From Saprospiraceae bacterium (lineage in GTDB: Bacteria > Bacteroidota > Bacteroidia > Chitinophagales > Saprospiraceae), in assembly GCA_020630455.1 (NCBI GenBank), contig JAHDBK010000001.1, positions 1 to 38,846 on the forward strand: DNA of 38,846 bases, written 5' to 3'. Of this stretch, positions 7,703 to 15,052 are shown piece after piece (position 1 is the stretch's first letter; each line of letters begins with the position of its first letter). A program made the position numbers and the translations under genes. The notes under the pieces are model-generated. The model worked only from the letters and a program-made list of their open reading frames with translations, was not told the DNA's origin and did not search any database.

Positions 7703-8221
7703 TTAAACTCTTGCTAGGGCAGATGGTAAATCCATCGCTCTTCGCCAAGCAGCCAACTGTCCTAAATGCATTGCTTCATGGTTGATACTCATAAATATAA
7801 TACAATCTAAGCGTGAAGGCAAATAGTCATTGAGCCGCCATTGAGTATTTTCATAAAAATCATCAATATTTGCTTGGGATAATGTTTCTTTTAAGTGATT
7901 GTGTTGAACTTCTAATTGCTTTAGTAAGGCTTGTTTATTTGGATAGAGTGCTGTATTTTCTTCTGGCAATCTAGGGTCACCAGGACCATTTCTCTTAAAT
8001 AATTGATTCCATAAATCTGGCAAACTTGATTGCCCTCCTGCATAATTAATCGTCATTGCAGTAGCAACAGCTAGATGTCCTAATGTAAAAGCAGGATGAT
8101 TTTCCAATCCTTTATGGGGTATATGCATCATCAATTCTTCACTTACATCTTTTACTAATTGTTGGGCATAAAGCAAATTAAAATCTAATTGATTGATAAT
8201 ATACTTGACTTTTTCATCCAT
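7703..8221 (-). CDS. DinB-superfamily protein (metal-dependent four-helix bundle)
   Basis: This 172-residue all-helical protein carries the three histidines expected of the DinB/YfiT superfamily: His49 in TLGHLAVAT, and His148 and His152 in NHEAMHLGQLAAWRR. In characterised members these bind a divalent metal on a four-helix bundle; activities include thiol transfer (bacillithiol or mycothiol S-transferases) and damage responses, and many are of unknown function. It has no signal peptide. It starts 3 bp after the LytTR regulator stop and is followed 12 bp later by the membrane-anchored protein, so it belongs to the signalling operon. The substrate is not predictable here. Confidence 0.85.
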   Translation of the reverse strand: MDEKVKYIINQLDFNLLYAQQLVKDVSEELMMHIPHKGLENHPAFTLGHLAVATAMTINYAGGQSSLPDLWNQLFKRNGPGDPRLPEENTALYPNKQALLKQLEVQHNHLKETLSQANIDDFYENTQWRLNDYLPSRLDCIIFMSINHEAMHLGQLAAWRRAMDLPSALARV

Positions 8222-8224
8222 TTA

Positions 8225-8923
8225 TCACTTTATTTTTTTCCAAAATGCATCTTGATAGGTTTTGCCAATTGGAATATATTTTTCATTAATGACTGCCCTA
8301 TTTCTTTCTATAAAATCAATTTTCTCTATATTAATAATATATGATTTGTGAACCCTCATAAATTGTTCTTGAGGCAATCGTTCTACAAAACTTTTAATAT
8401 TCTCTAAAGTTAGTATTTTTTTATCTATTGTTTGAATATTTATATAATCTCCTAATCCTTCAAAGTATAAAATATCGCTGAGATTAATTTTTTTCACTTT
8501 ATACTCTGTTTTTACAAAGATATAATCTTTTTCCTTGTTAATAGTTATACTTTCAACTTGACTTTGCTGACTAATCCTTTCTTTTGCCTTATTAACAGCA
8601 ATCATAAATCTGTCTAAAGATATTGGTTTTAATAAATAATCAATCACATCAAATTCGTAGCCATCTAATGCGTATTCATCATAGGCAGTAGTCAATATAA
8701 AATTACTTTTTTTATTGAGAATTTTCATGAATTGAATCCCTGTCAAATCGGGCATTTGTATATCTAAAAATATTAAATCGACAGGATTTCCTTGAACATA
8801 TTGTAGGGCTTTAATAGCATCTGTATATGTATTGACTAATTCTAATCCTTCTGTTTTAGAAACATAATCGGAAATCAATTGAATCGCCAATGGTTCATCA
8901 TCTATTACTATACACTTTAACAT
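8225..8923 (-). CDS. LytTR-family response regulator
   Basis: The 232-residue regulator has an N-terminal receiver (1-120) with acidic pair D8-D9, phosphoacceptor Asp54 in FLDIQMPDLTG, Thr79 and Lys99 in LLKP. A LytTR DNA-binding domain (about 130-232) contains the FMRVHKSYIINI helix-strand signature. LytTR domains bind direct repeats roughly two helical turns apart. The start overlaps the end of the kinase gene by 7 bp, so kinase and regulator are translationally coupled. Pairs of 11-bp repeats with 21-bp period upstream of the kinase gene are the likely target (inference), giving autoregulation. Confidence 0.95.
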   Translation of the reverse strand: MLKCIVIDDEPLAIQLISDYVSKTEGLELVNTYTDAIKALQYVQGNPVDLIFLDIQMPDLTGIQFMKILNKKSNFILTTAYDEYALDGYEFDVIDYLLKPISLDRFMIAVNKAKERISQQSQVESITINKEKDYIFVKTEYKVKKINLSDILYFEGLGDYINIQTIDKKILTLENIKSFVERLPQEQFMRVHKSYIINIEKIDFIERNRAVINEKYIPIGKTYQDAFWKKIK

Positions 8924-9957
8924 ATATCTTTTATTCTTAAACTTACTTTAAATGTATTATTGTTTTCATCAATATTCAATTCAAATTGATTTGGGTATAA
9001 TAATTCTAATCTTTTTTTGACATTGCTGAGTCCTATGCCCCCTACCCTATCTTTATTTTGTACTTTAATGAGGTTCGAAGATTTAAATATCAAATCATTT
9101 CTATCCTTATTCAAATTAAAATATAAAGAATTTTCTTTATCATTTAAAACTCCATGCTTGAATGCATTTTCTACAAAAGGAATGATTAAAAAAGGAGGTA
9201 ATTTATGTTGAGCTAATGATTCATTGATATTCAAATCTAAAGCAATAGGAAAATCATGCCTCATTTGTTCTAATTCTATGAAATCATTGATATAAGAAAT
9301 TTCCTTTTTCAATGGCACTATTTCTTTATTGTCATATAATGAATACCTCAAAAGATTGGATAATTTTTCTATAGACTTTAGGGATTTATCTGATTTGGAG
9401 TAAACTAATGAATATAAATTATTCAAACTATTGAATAAAAAATGGGGATTGATTTGAGAGCGTAAAAAAGCCAATTCCGCTTTTTTATTCTCTAATTCTA
9501 GTCTATTTTTTTGTTCTTCATTATATTTTGAATATTGAAAAAAGAAAAAGATTGTACCTAATCCAAAATATAATATTAAATAATATAAATTATCTAAATA
9601 ATAAAATGACCATGAATAATTGCCTTTGTAATTTGTGGCTCCTGTTATCCAAAAACCTAGTAATTCTTGTAAGAAATACCTTATTCCAACAGCAATAAAG
9701 CTGGCTATTATAAAGGCAGCAATAGCCAACATATATTTTTTAGTAGGATAAGTATAATTAAAAATAAAATATACCATTATAGAATATGCACCATATGCTA
9801 TTATAAAAGTAAAAAATAAAAAAGCAGTATGAGGCTCTATAAAATTTGATAGAATAGCTTCCTTAAAATCTAGTGTTTCTAGAAATTCTTTGATAGGTCC
9901 TGTTAAAAATTCAAATAAAAAAACCCATAATACTAATTGTCCAATTCTGTGTTTCAT
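8917..9957 (-). CDS. LytS-type sensor histidine kinase (His_kinase family)
   Basis: A 346-residue kinase with an N-terminal membrane region of about four hydrophobic segments (around 8-22, 45-67, 77-98, 118-142) and no sizeable periplasmic sensor domain. A short coiled coil (143-165) links to the kinase core. The phosphoacceptor is His172 in the family signature NPHFLFNSLNNLYSL; the N-box is FVENAFKHG around residue 264, and a GGIGLSNVKKRL motif closes the ATP site. The DxGxG G1 box is poorly formed, as is common in this family. It heads the leftward operon and shares a 226-bp intergenic region with the gene at 10184. The ligand may be sensed in or at the membrane; identity unknown. Confidence 0.93.
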   Translation of the reverse strand: MKHRIGQLVLWVFLFEFLTGPIKEFLETLDFKEAILSNFIEPHTAFLFFTFIIAYGAYSIMVYFIFNYTYPTKKYMLAIAAFIIASFIAVGIRYFLQELLGFWITGATNYKGNYSWSFYYLDNLYYLILYFGLGTIFFFFQYSKYNEEQKNRLELENKKAELAFLRSQINPHFLFNSLNNLYSLVYSKSDKSLKSIEKLSNLLRYSLYDNKEIVPLKKEISYINDFIELEQMRHDFPIALDLNINESLAQHKLPPFLIIPFVENAFKHGVLNDKENSLYFNLNKDRNDLIFKSSNLIKVQNKDRVGGIGLSNVKKRLELLYPNQFELNIDENNNTFKVSLRIKDIC

Positions 9958-9982
9958 GATGCTAATATACTATAAATAATAG

Positions 9983-9990
9983 CAAATTTT
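9983..9990 (-). promoter_or_regulatory. Candidate -7 box of the LytTR operon (AAAATTTG on minus strand)
   Basis: One mismatch to TAnnTTTG, 26 bp before the kinase ATG. Its first base is 32 bp from the repeat pair at 10019-10050, almost the same spacing as in the opposite promoter (31 bp), which supports it. Confidence 0.45.
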
Positions 9991-10018
9991 CTTTATAAAA
10001 TGCCCTTATAAACATTTT

Positions 10019-10050
10019 TATCGGTCAACTAAAGAATTTTATCGGTCAAC
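10019..10050 (-). promoter_or_regulatory. Operator half A: two identical 11-bp repeats, 21-bp period
   Basis: TATCGGTCAAC occurs at 10019-10029 and 10040-10050, so the minus strand reads GTTGACCGATA twice upstream of the kinase promoter. A 21-bp period (two helical turns) is the layout of known LytTR sites such as those of AgrA. The centre lies about 55 bp from the presumed start of transcription, a typical activator position. Confidence 0.7.
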
Positions 10051-10071
10051 GTCAAAATTGGATTTTCAAAC

Positions 10072-10103
10072 ACTTACCGATATATCTGATGAGTTGACAG
10101 ATT
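10072..10103 (+). promoter_or_regulatory. Operator half B: mirror-image repeat pair, 21-bp period
   Basis: The same motif in opposite orientation: the top strand reads ACTTACCGATA (10072-10082) and GTTGACAGATT (10093-10103), with equivalent bases again 21 bp apart. It sits upstream of the -7 box at 10131 in the same geometry as half A does for the leftward operon. Two to three mismatches per copy relative to half A. Confidence 0.65.
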
Positions 10104-10130
10104 ACATTTTACTCAGCCTAAAAGTGAACA

Positions 10131-10138
10131 TAAATTTG
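10131..10138 (+). promoter_or_regulatory. -7 box for the gene at 10184 (TAAATTTG)
   Basis: Exact TAnnTTTG, 46 bp before the ATG and 31 bp downstream of the core C position of the nearer half-B repeat. Confidence 0.6.
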
Positions 10139-10183
10139 TAATCGTAATCAAAAATTATTTATAAAATTTTAAAAATAAAAAAA

Positions 10184-11173
10184 ATGAAAAATTTACTAAT
10201 TATTATCAACATCTTAATCATTTCAGTAATTAGCTTACAAGCACAAAATAATACTAAAGAAGTATTGATTATTGGTACGATGCACCAAGTACCTAAATTC
10301 TTAAAAAACAGTTACAAGCCTTTATTAAAAAAAGCCGAGAAATACCAAGCCAATGCCATTTATGTAGAACGTTTACCATCTACTGATACTTTTGAAATTT
10401 CCATGATTTATACAAAATTTTATCATTTGGCGGATTCCTTAAAACAAGTGTACCCTACTGATGAAAATCGTTTTAATCAATTATTAAATACGAATTTAGA
10501 AGATTTTGAAAAAGAAGATTTTAGATTTATGATGTACTGTTTTATTATTAAAAAAGATTATGCTAATTATAGATACTATTTGTATTTATTAAGGTATGGC
10601 ATAGAGGGTTCTCCTAAGTCTTTAAGAAATGAAAATGATGAAATCACTCACCGTTTAGCAATATTATCTAATATGAAAATGATATACTCTATGGACGACC
10701 AATCTAAAAGACCTGAATATTATAAAGCATGGCAAGCATGTGCTAAAGCAGGAAAAACCAATGGTGATTCTAAGAGAATAAAACGATTAGGCATCAAATT
10801 AACTTTACGTTCTATCATTCCTGGTCTTTTTGGAAAAAGTGGATTATATACCAATTCTAAAAAAACAATTGAAGCATATCATAAGATTAATTCATTTAGA
10901 TATACTCAAAAAGAATGCGAGGCTTGTGAAGAAGGAAAATATTATTGGGATTATAGAAATGAACAAATGGCTATCAATATCGGAGAGCAAATCAACAATA
11001 ATACTAATGATAAAAACCTAGTAGTTGTAGGAGCAGGACATGTGGTAGGTATTAAAGATTATCTACAAAAACACTATCCAAATATTAGTGTAAAAATATT
11101 AAGTGATAAAAAGGAATCTAATAAAGAAAAGAATACTACTGATGTCGCTATTCAATCGTCAATAAGCCATTAA
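10184..11173 (+). CDS. Exported TraB/DUF5694-like protein
   Basis: This 329-residue protein begins with a signal peptide ending at LQAQ (about residue 21). Just after it is VLIIGTMHQVP, then a helical stretch and YVERLPS. Near the C-terminus is NLVVVGAGHVVGI. A GT(M/F)H motif, an ExxP-type acidic motif and a C-terminal GxGH motif are the arrangement in the TraB/PrgY and DUF5694 families, which are related to metal-dependent hydrolases of the EreA/ChaN group. The two histidines and glutamate could form a metal site; no substrate is known. It is the first rightward gene from the divergent operator, so it is probably activated by the neighbouring LytTR regulator. The next gene follows after 133 bp. 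Confidence 0.7.
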   Translation: MKNLLIIINILIISVISLQAQNNTKEVLIIGTMHQVPKFLKNSYKPLLKKAEKYQANAIYVERLPSTDTFEISMIYTKFYHLADSLKQVYPTDENRFNQLLNTNLEDFEKEDFRFMMYCFIIKKDYANYRYYLYLLRYGIEGSPKSLRNENDEITHRLAILSNMKMIYSMDDQSKRPEYYKAWQACAKAGKTNGDSKRIKRLGIKLTLRSIIPGLFGKSGLYTNSKKTIEAYHKINSFRYTQKECEACEEGKYYWDYRNEQMAINIGEQINNNTNDKNLVVVGAGHVVGIKDYLQKHYPNISVKILSDKKESNKEKNTTDVAIQSSISH

Positions 11174-11306
11174 TAAAGAAAATTCTTTATCAATTATGCA
11201 AATAATAATTATTAACATTATACATTTAAATAAAAAAATCATCAAATTGCAACCTCTAAAAATAACTAATTGTCTATTAAATAAAAAATATAAAAAATCT
11301 AATCAC

Positions 11307-12035
11307 ATGAAAAATTTAATTTTAATTCTAACAATTTTAACTTTTGGATTTAACTCAACATTTGCTCAATGGGGCGGAGGAAATAAAAAAGTAAAAGGAA
11401 ACAAAAATGTAATCACTAAAACCATAGATACTGAATCTTACGACGGACTTTTAGTCGCAGGTTCATTTGACGTTATTTTAGAAAAAGGAACTGAAGGCAA
11501 AATTACTATTGAAGGAGAAGAAAACATTGTTGCTCATATACAAATAGAAGTGGAGCAAAATACCTTAAAAATTAAAACGGAAAAAGGGTATAATTTATAT
11601 ACTAATAAAAAATTAAGTATTACCGTTCCATTTGAAATTATAAATAGTGTACAATTGACGGGCTCAGGAAGTATTACAGCTAATGATAAAATCGAGTCTG
11701 ATGATTTTAGAGTAAAACTATCTGGTTCTGGAGATATTGATTTAAAAATTGATGCAGATAATGTTATGGGCTCAGTGACGGGTTCAGGAGATATAGATTT
11801 AGAAGGAACAACAAGTGACTTAAATGTAAAAGTAACGGGTTCTGGAGATTTTGATGCAGCTAATTTAGATGCGGACAATACCGTAGTTTCAGTTACAGGA
11901 AGTGGCGATGCTAAAGTTGTAGCAAAGAAAAGCATCAATGCTAAAGTAACGGGTTCTGGAGATGTAGAGTACTCTGGTAATCCTTCAGATGTAAAAGTAA
12001 AAACAAGTGGTTCTGGAGATATTGAATCTCGTTAA
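11307..12035 (+). CDS. DUF2807 (GIN-domain, putative adhesin head) exported protein
   Basis: From the ATG at 11307 the protein is 242 residues with a clear signal peptide (MKNLILILTILTFG ... FAQ). Earlier in-frame starts add an implausible lysine/isoleucine-rich leader, so they were rejected. The mature part matches the DUF2807 pattern: YDGLLVAGSFDVILEKG, then repeated short strands each carrying (V/L)(T/S)GSG(D/S) about every 20 residues (at least seven copies), predicting a right-handed beta-helix-like solenoid. The family is very common in Bacteroidota envelopes, often beside LytTR or RNA polymerase sigma-regulator genes; its function is unknown, and the auto-transporter adhesin label is only a Pfam description. 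A strong terminator follows, so this likely ends the rightward unit. Confidence 0.88.
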   Translation: MKNLILILTILTFGFNSTFAQWGGGNKKVKGNKNVITKTIDTESYDGLLVAGSFDVILEKGTEGKITIEGEENIVAHIQIEVEQNTLKIKTEKGYNLYTNKKLSITVPFEIINSVQLTGSGSITANDKIESDDFRVKLSGSGDIDLKIDADNVMGSVTGSGDIDLEGTTSDLNVKVTGSGDFDAANLDADNTVVSVTGSGDAKVVAKKSINAKVTGSGDVEYSGNPSDVKVKTSGSGDIESR

Positions 12036-12080
12036 TTCTATTCTAATTAGGAATTAGTGATAATAAGTTTTTATAGTAAA

Positions 12081-12118
12081 AAAAGCCTATTTGAAAATTT
12101 TCAAATAGGTTTTTTTTA
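12081..12118. terminator. Bidirectional terminator, 24-bp perfect palindrome
   Basis: A palindrome (12086-12109) whose arms CCTATTTGAAAA/TTTTCAAATAGG are flanked by A-run and T-run. It lies between the DUF2807 gene and the convergent lipoprotein gene. Confidence 0.9.
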
Positions 12119-12138
12119 TTTTGAAGTTTTTTTAAATT

Positions 12139-12738
12139 TTAATCAAAGGCTTGATAATTATTCAAATCTATCCTAAAGTCAATATTCATCATCACGATAA
12201 GGCGATTGCTAGGGTCATCTGCTATCCAAATTTCTTTGCTTCCATCTTTATTAGAAACCGTAAATACAGGTAAATTATAGGGAACACCATCTCCTTTATC
12301 ACCAAATGAATAGGTTTCTGTTCCTGTTTTGGTAAACGTTTCTTTAACGCCCATTCCTAAGTCAATTTCAACTGATTTGCCAGATTTGAGGTCTTTAAAT
12401 AATTTTTTACTGAGCCAAACACTCGTTTTATCATCTAGTTTTTTATATCCTCTTGTAAAATAATTGTGCATTGCTGTAGAAAAATCAAGGGCGGCTTCAC
12501 TGATAAAAATAGAGCCTGAGTTAATCTCCCCCATATCCCAGTCAAAAGAAATATAATCTTGATTAAATTCATTAATATTAATATTAAAAGGATACATTAC
12601 ATCACCTTGCCTAACAGTATAATACAAATCTGCTCCTTCGTGTAGGTCTATTCCTTCTTGTTTCAAAACACCCATTTTAGGGGTGCATGAAGAAAGGATT
12701 ATTAATGGTAAAATTATAATTAAAATACTGTTTTTCAT
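12139..12738 (-). CDS. Putative lipoprotein, function unknown
   Basis: A 199-residue protein with a type II signal peptide: lysine, a hydrophobic run and lipobox LSSC with acylated Cys18. The mature domain is beta-rich, with segments such as ISFDWDMGEINSGSIFIS and a KEIWIADDPSNRLIVMMN near the C-terminus, giving a compact single domain of about 180 residues. I do not recognise a family. It starts 11 bp after the stop of the three-TM protein gene, so the two are probably co-transcribed. Likely location is the inner leaflet of the outer membrane or the periplasmic face. Confidence 0.75.
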   Translation of the reverse strand: MKNSILIIILPLIILSSCTPKMGVLKQEGIDLHEGADLYYTVRQGDVMYPFNININEFNQDYISFDWDMGEINSGSIFISEAALDFSTAMHNYFTRGYKKLDDKTSVWLSKKLFKDLKSGKSVEIDLGMGVKETFTKTGTETYSFGDKGDGVPYNLPVFTVSNKDGSKEIWIADDPSNRLIVMMNIDFRIDLNNYQAFD

Positions 12739-12749
12739 ATTGATAATAT

Positions 12750-13184
12750 TTAAAAAATAAGGTGTAATAAAATAGGTAAGACAACACTTGCCATCGAAAC
12801 TATAAAAAATATTTTTCCATTGTTAGCGACTAATTTTTGATCTGTTTCTCCTAATGCCCTATATCGACTTATCATTTTATCAAAATTGGATTGTGTTCCT
12901 ATTGTAAATTTTATTATTAAAAATAATAAAGCTATCAATGGTATCATAATAATTTTGGCAATTGTTTTTCCTGAGCTTCGTCCAAAAGTATCTTGAAAAA
13001 AGTCTTCCATATTCGCTCCCAAATCAGGAGATATAAATGCCAATAATAACACAATGGTTAATAATATCATTGCAATACTTAATGATAAAATAATATTACC
13101 ATTGGCAGGTGAGGTACTGGGCAGGTGACCTTCATCAATACGAGCTTGATAAAAATAGCAATAAACTGATTCGAAAATATTCAT
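12750..13184 (-). CDS. Small integral membrane protein (three TM segments), function unknown
   Basis: The 144-residue protein has a short polar N-terminus (YQARIDEGHLPSTSP), then three hydrophobic segments at about 30-51, 79-95 and 124-143. A charged loop, FDKMISRYRALGETDQKLVANNG, lies between the second and third. No enzymatic motif is visible. It is followed 11 bp later by the lipoprotein gene and preceded by a 72-bp gap from the MORN-like gene, all leftward. Together these suggest an envelope module, but no function can be assigned. Confidence 0.7.
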   Translation of the reverse strand: MNIFESVYCYFYQARIDEGHLPSTSPANGNIILSLSIAMILLTIVLLLAFISPDLGANMEDFFQDTFGRSSGKTIAKIIMIPLIALLFLIIKFTIGTQSNFDKMISRYRALGETDQKLVANNGKIFFIVSMASVVLPILLHLIF

Positions 13185-13256
13185 TTATAAAGAGATTTTG
13201 TTATTAATTCTAATTCAAAATATAAATATAATTAATTCTTTAGTAGGAACAAAAGA

Positions 13257-14531
13257 TTACTTTTCTTCTTTCAACTTTTCTTGGATTTCATCAATTTTCT
13301 TTATTCCTTCCTTTAATAATCTGTCGTATTCTTTAGCGGCTTCTATATCTTCTTTCTCTTTTTCGTCCCAAAGCAAATAATATTTGAATGAGCCGTTTTC
13401 ATTGGTAAACTCAAATACAATATTATAATCTACCATAAAAGCCTCCTCTATTTCTTTTCTCTCTTTATAATATGTGATAGTTGAAACCGAATGACCGATA
13501 CCTTCTTTAAAAGTATAGCTGTAATATTCTACTTTTTTCTCATTATCTTCTTCTATTTTAAACAGGTGCATCTTAAAAGATTTTTGCTTTAAAATTTCCG
13601 TTTTTTTATGATTAGTTTGAAAATATTTAACATAGGTTTGTTTATTAGCAATGTCTTTAATTTCAAAATATTCACGAGGTCTTTCCTTCATATACTCCCT
13701 TTTCCATTTTCCCTCTTTCCATTCCTCCATCCAATGGCTTTTGTAAATAATATCTTTTTCCATACTCGTTTTTAAATTGACATCTTGTTTTTTAGATAAT
13801 TGTCGGGTAATGGTAAATTTGCCATCTACGAATTCACCTTCCGAAACGGTATTCATATCAGCACCTTTAGTTTTTTTTGCCAACCACGTTCCAACTTCCT
13901 TATCATTTACATACTCTCCTTTAAAATCATAACCAAAATCAGTTTTCACGATAAACTCTCCATTTCTTTTACCTTCTTTAAATGTTCCCGTATGAACTTG
14001 TTTATTCGCAAAAATTAAAGAACCGAAACCGTCTTTTTCTCCATCTAAATTATGAGAACCGAAATATGCACCTCCCTTTCCATACAATTCCATATAATTG
14101 ATATGCGTTTTTTCATCATTTACCCAGCCAGAAGAAAAATCTTCACCAGGACGGTATATTTCATAAGTCAATCGTGTAAACTTATCCATCAAAGTATTCA
14201 ATCCGTTTTGATCATCGGTAAAATTAAAACCTGACCTCATAAAAAGGTTTATATTTCCTTGGTGCATATATTCTTTTCCAGCTAAAACTTCAGTCAAATA
14301 TGCTTTTCCTTCTTTCGCTTCAAATGCCGCTTTATAATGTTCATTTCCGATGATTACTCCATTATCGATAGGTTCCATATAAAAGAAATCGTTGAAGTAA
14401 GAAAAAGTAATTTTCATTTTTTTCTCACCTTTTACCGCTTCCATTTTATAAGTTCCCCAAACCGTTTCTTGAGCATTTAAAGAAGCTAAGAAACAGATAA
14501 ATACTAATATTATTAATTTAATTTTTTTCAT
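13257..14531 (-). CDS. Exported MORN-repeat-like protein
   Basis: From the ATG at 14531 the protein has 424 residues and starts with a signal peptide (MKKIKLIILVFICFLASLNA, then Q). An upstream ATG at 14552 would add seven residues and spoil the signal peptide. The middle third shows MORN-like repeats: Y.G.G.YFG..NLDGEKDGFGSL, HTGTFKEGKRNGEF and FKGEYVNDKEVGTW. MORN repeats form beta-hairpin sheets and in Bacteroidota occur in many exported proteins of unknown role. The C-terminal third is rich in lysine and glutamate, with a probable helical end (AAKEYDRLLKEGIKKIDEIQ). It is first of three leftward envelope genes. No enzymatic residues can be seen. Confidence 0.75.
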   Translation of the reverse strand: MKKIKLIILVFICFLASLNAQETVWGTYKMEAVKGEKKMKITFSYFNDFFYMEPIDNGVIIGNEHYKAAFEAKEGKAYLTEVLAGKEYMHQGNINLFMRSGFNFTDDQNGLNTLMDKFTRLTYEIYRPGEDFSSGWVNDEKTHINYMELYGKGGAYFGSHNLDGEKDGFGSLIFANKQVHTGTFKEGKRNGEFIVKTDFGYDFKGEYVNDKEVGTWLAKKTKGADMNTVSEGEFVDGKFTITRQLSKKQDVNLKTSMEKDIIYKSHWMEEWKEGKWKREYMKERPREYFEIKDIANKQTYVKYFQTNHKKTEILKQKSFKMHLFKIEEDNEKKVEYYSYTFKEGIGHSVSTITYYKERKEIEEAFMVDYNIVFEFTNENGSFKYYLLWDEKEKEDIEAAKEYDRLLKEGIKKIDEIQEKLKEEK

Positions 14532-14619
14532 TATAATTATTTTTTGTATCATTATTGATAAAGAAATTTCTTTATTATTTAAGAAAATAACACCCTGTCA
14601 TTCTTTATTTTTCCACTTC

Positions 14620-14856
14620 CTAAGATTTTTTCTTTTTATTATTTGAAAATTCTCCTTTTATGATTTCAGCTTTCATAATTTCTGCTGAATTGGAATTATT
14701 ATTTCTCATTAACATTATCAATAGTGGATATTCAGTGTTAAATACGGATTTTCTCTTTTCAAGACTTACATCTCTCATGTCTACAATTCCCAATTGATTG
14801 AAAAATAAATCTTCCGAAACAATATCATAAGAGGTCACTTCAATACACTGTAACAT
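14620..14856 (-). pseudogene. Probable remnant of a truncated gene; its ATG comes from a MITE end
   Basis: This 78-residue frame has an unrecognised sequence (central LGIVDMRDVSLEKRKSVFN, end KGEFSNNKKKKS). Its start codon and first four or five codons (MLQCI) lie inside the terminal inverted repeat of the element at 14844-15003, and the native codons begin only at about IEVTSYDIV. So the original gene either lost its N-terminus when the element inserted or was already a fragment. No signal peptide or domain is visible. It may still be translated from the element-borne ATG. The alternative is a chance frame, since only 78 codons are open. Confidence 0.4.
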
Positions 14857-15003
14857 AAATTTATTGAGTTTTTGAAATAAGAATTTTGTTTTGAATCAAT
14901 GAACGCCCGCAGCCTAATAGCCTTAGCTATTAAGGCGAGGACGTGAAGCAGAGTCAGAACAAAAGGCTCTTTCAAAATGCAATTTTATTTATGTTACAGT
15001 GTA
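14844..15003. mobile_element. 160-bp MITE-like element with TA-bounded 17-bp perfect TIRs
   Basis: TACACTGTAACATAAAT at 14844-14860 is repeated exactly inverted at 14987-15003. Inner flanks are also imperfect inverted repeats, and the centre is a GC-rich hairpin around AATAGCCTTAGCTATT, so the whole element folds back. Both ends are TA, as expected from a TA target duplication (IS630/Tc1-mariner type). It has no coding capacity. Confidence 0.75.
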
Positions 15004-15052
15004 CTTAATATGTTGATTTTCATAAAGATTAAAATTTTAAACATGCTCTTAA
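15004..15052 (-). mobile_element. End fragment of a dispersed MITE-like repeat (family 1)
   Basis: Read on the minus strand it starts TTAAGAGCATG and continues through ATCTTTATGAAAATCAACAT to ATATTAAG, matching the left ends of the copies at 23163 and 24781, then breaks off exactly where the 160-bp element begins. Its terminal TTAA supplies the TAA stop codon of the PorE-like gene. Confidence 0.65.

Noticed and set aside
10830..11021. Open frame in another phase inside the gene at 10184
   Set aside because: Lies wholly within a well-supported gene, has lysine/isoleucine-biased composition and no start signals.
11534..11938. Long open frame antisense to the DUF2807 gene
   Set aside because: It arises from the GSGD repeat periodicity of the sense gene; the composition is proline/serine-rich without domain logic.
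12086..12109. 24-bp palindrome as a regulator-binding site
   Set aside because: The A-run and T-run flanks and the position between convergent genes fit a bidirectional terminator better.
13490..13500. Additional operator-like GACCGATA inside the MORN-like gene
   Set aside because: A single copy without a partner at 21 bp and inside a coding region; likely chance.
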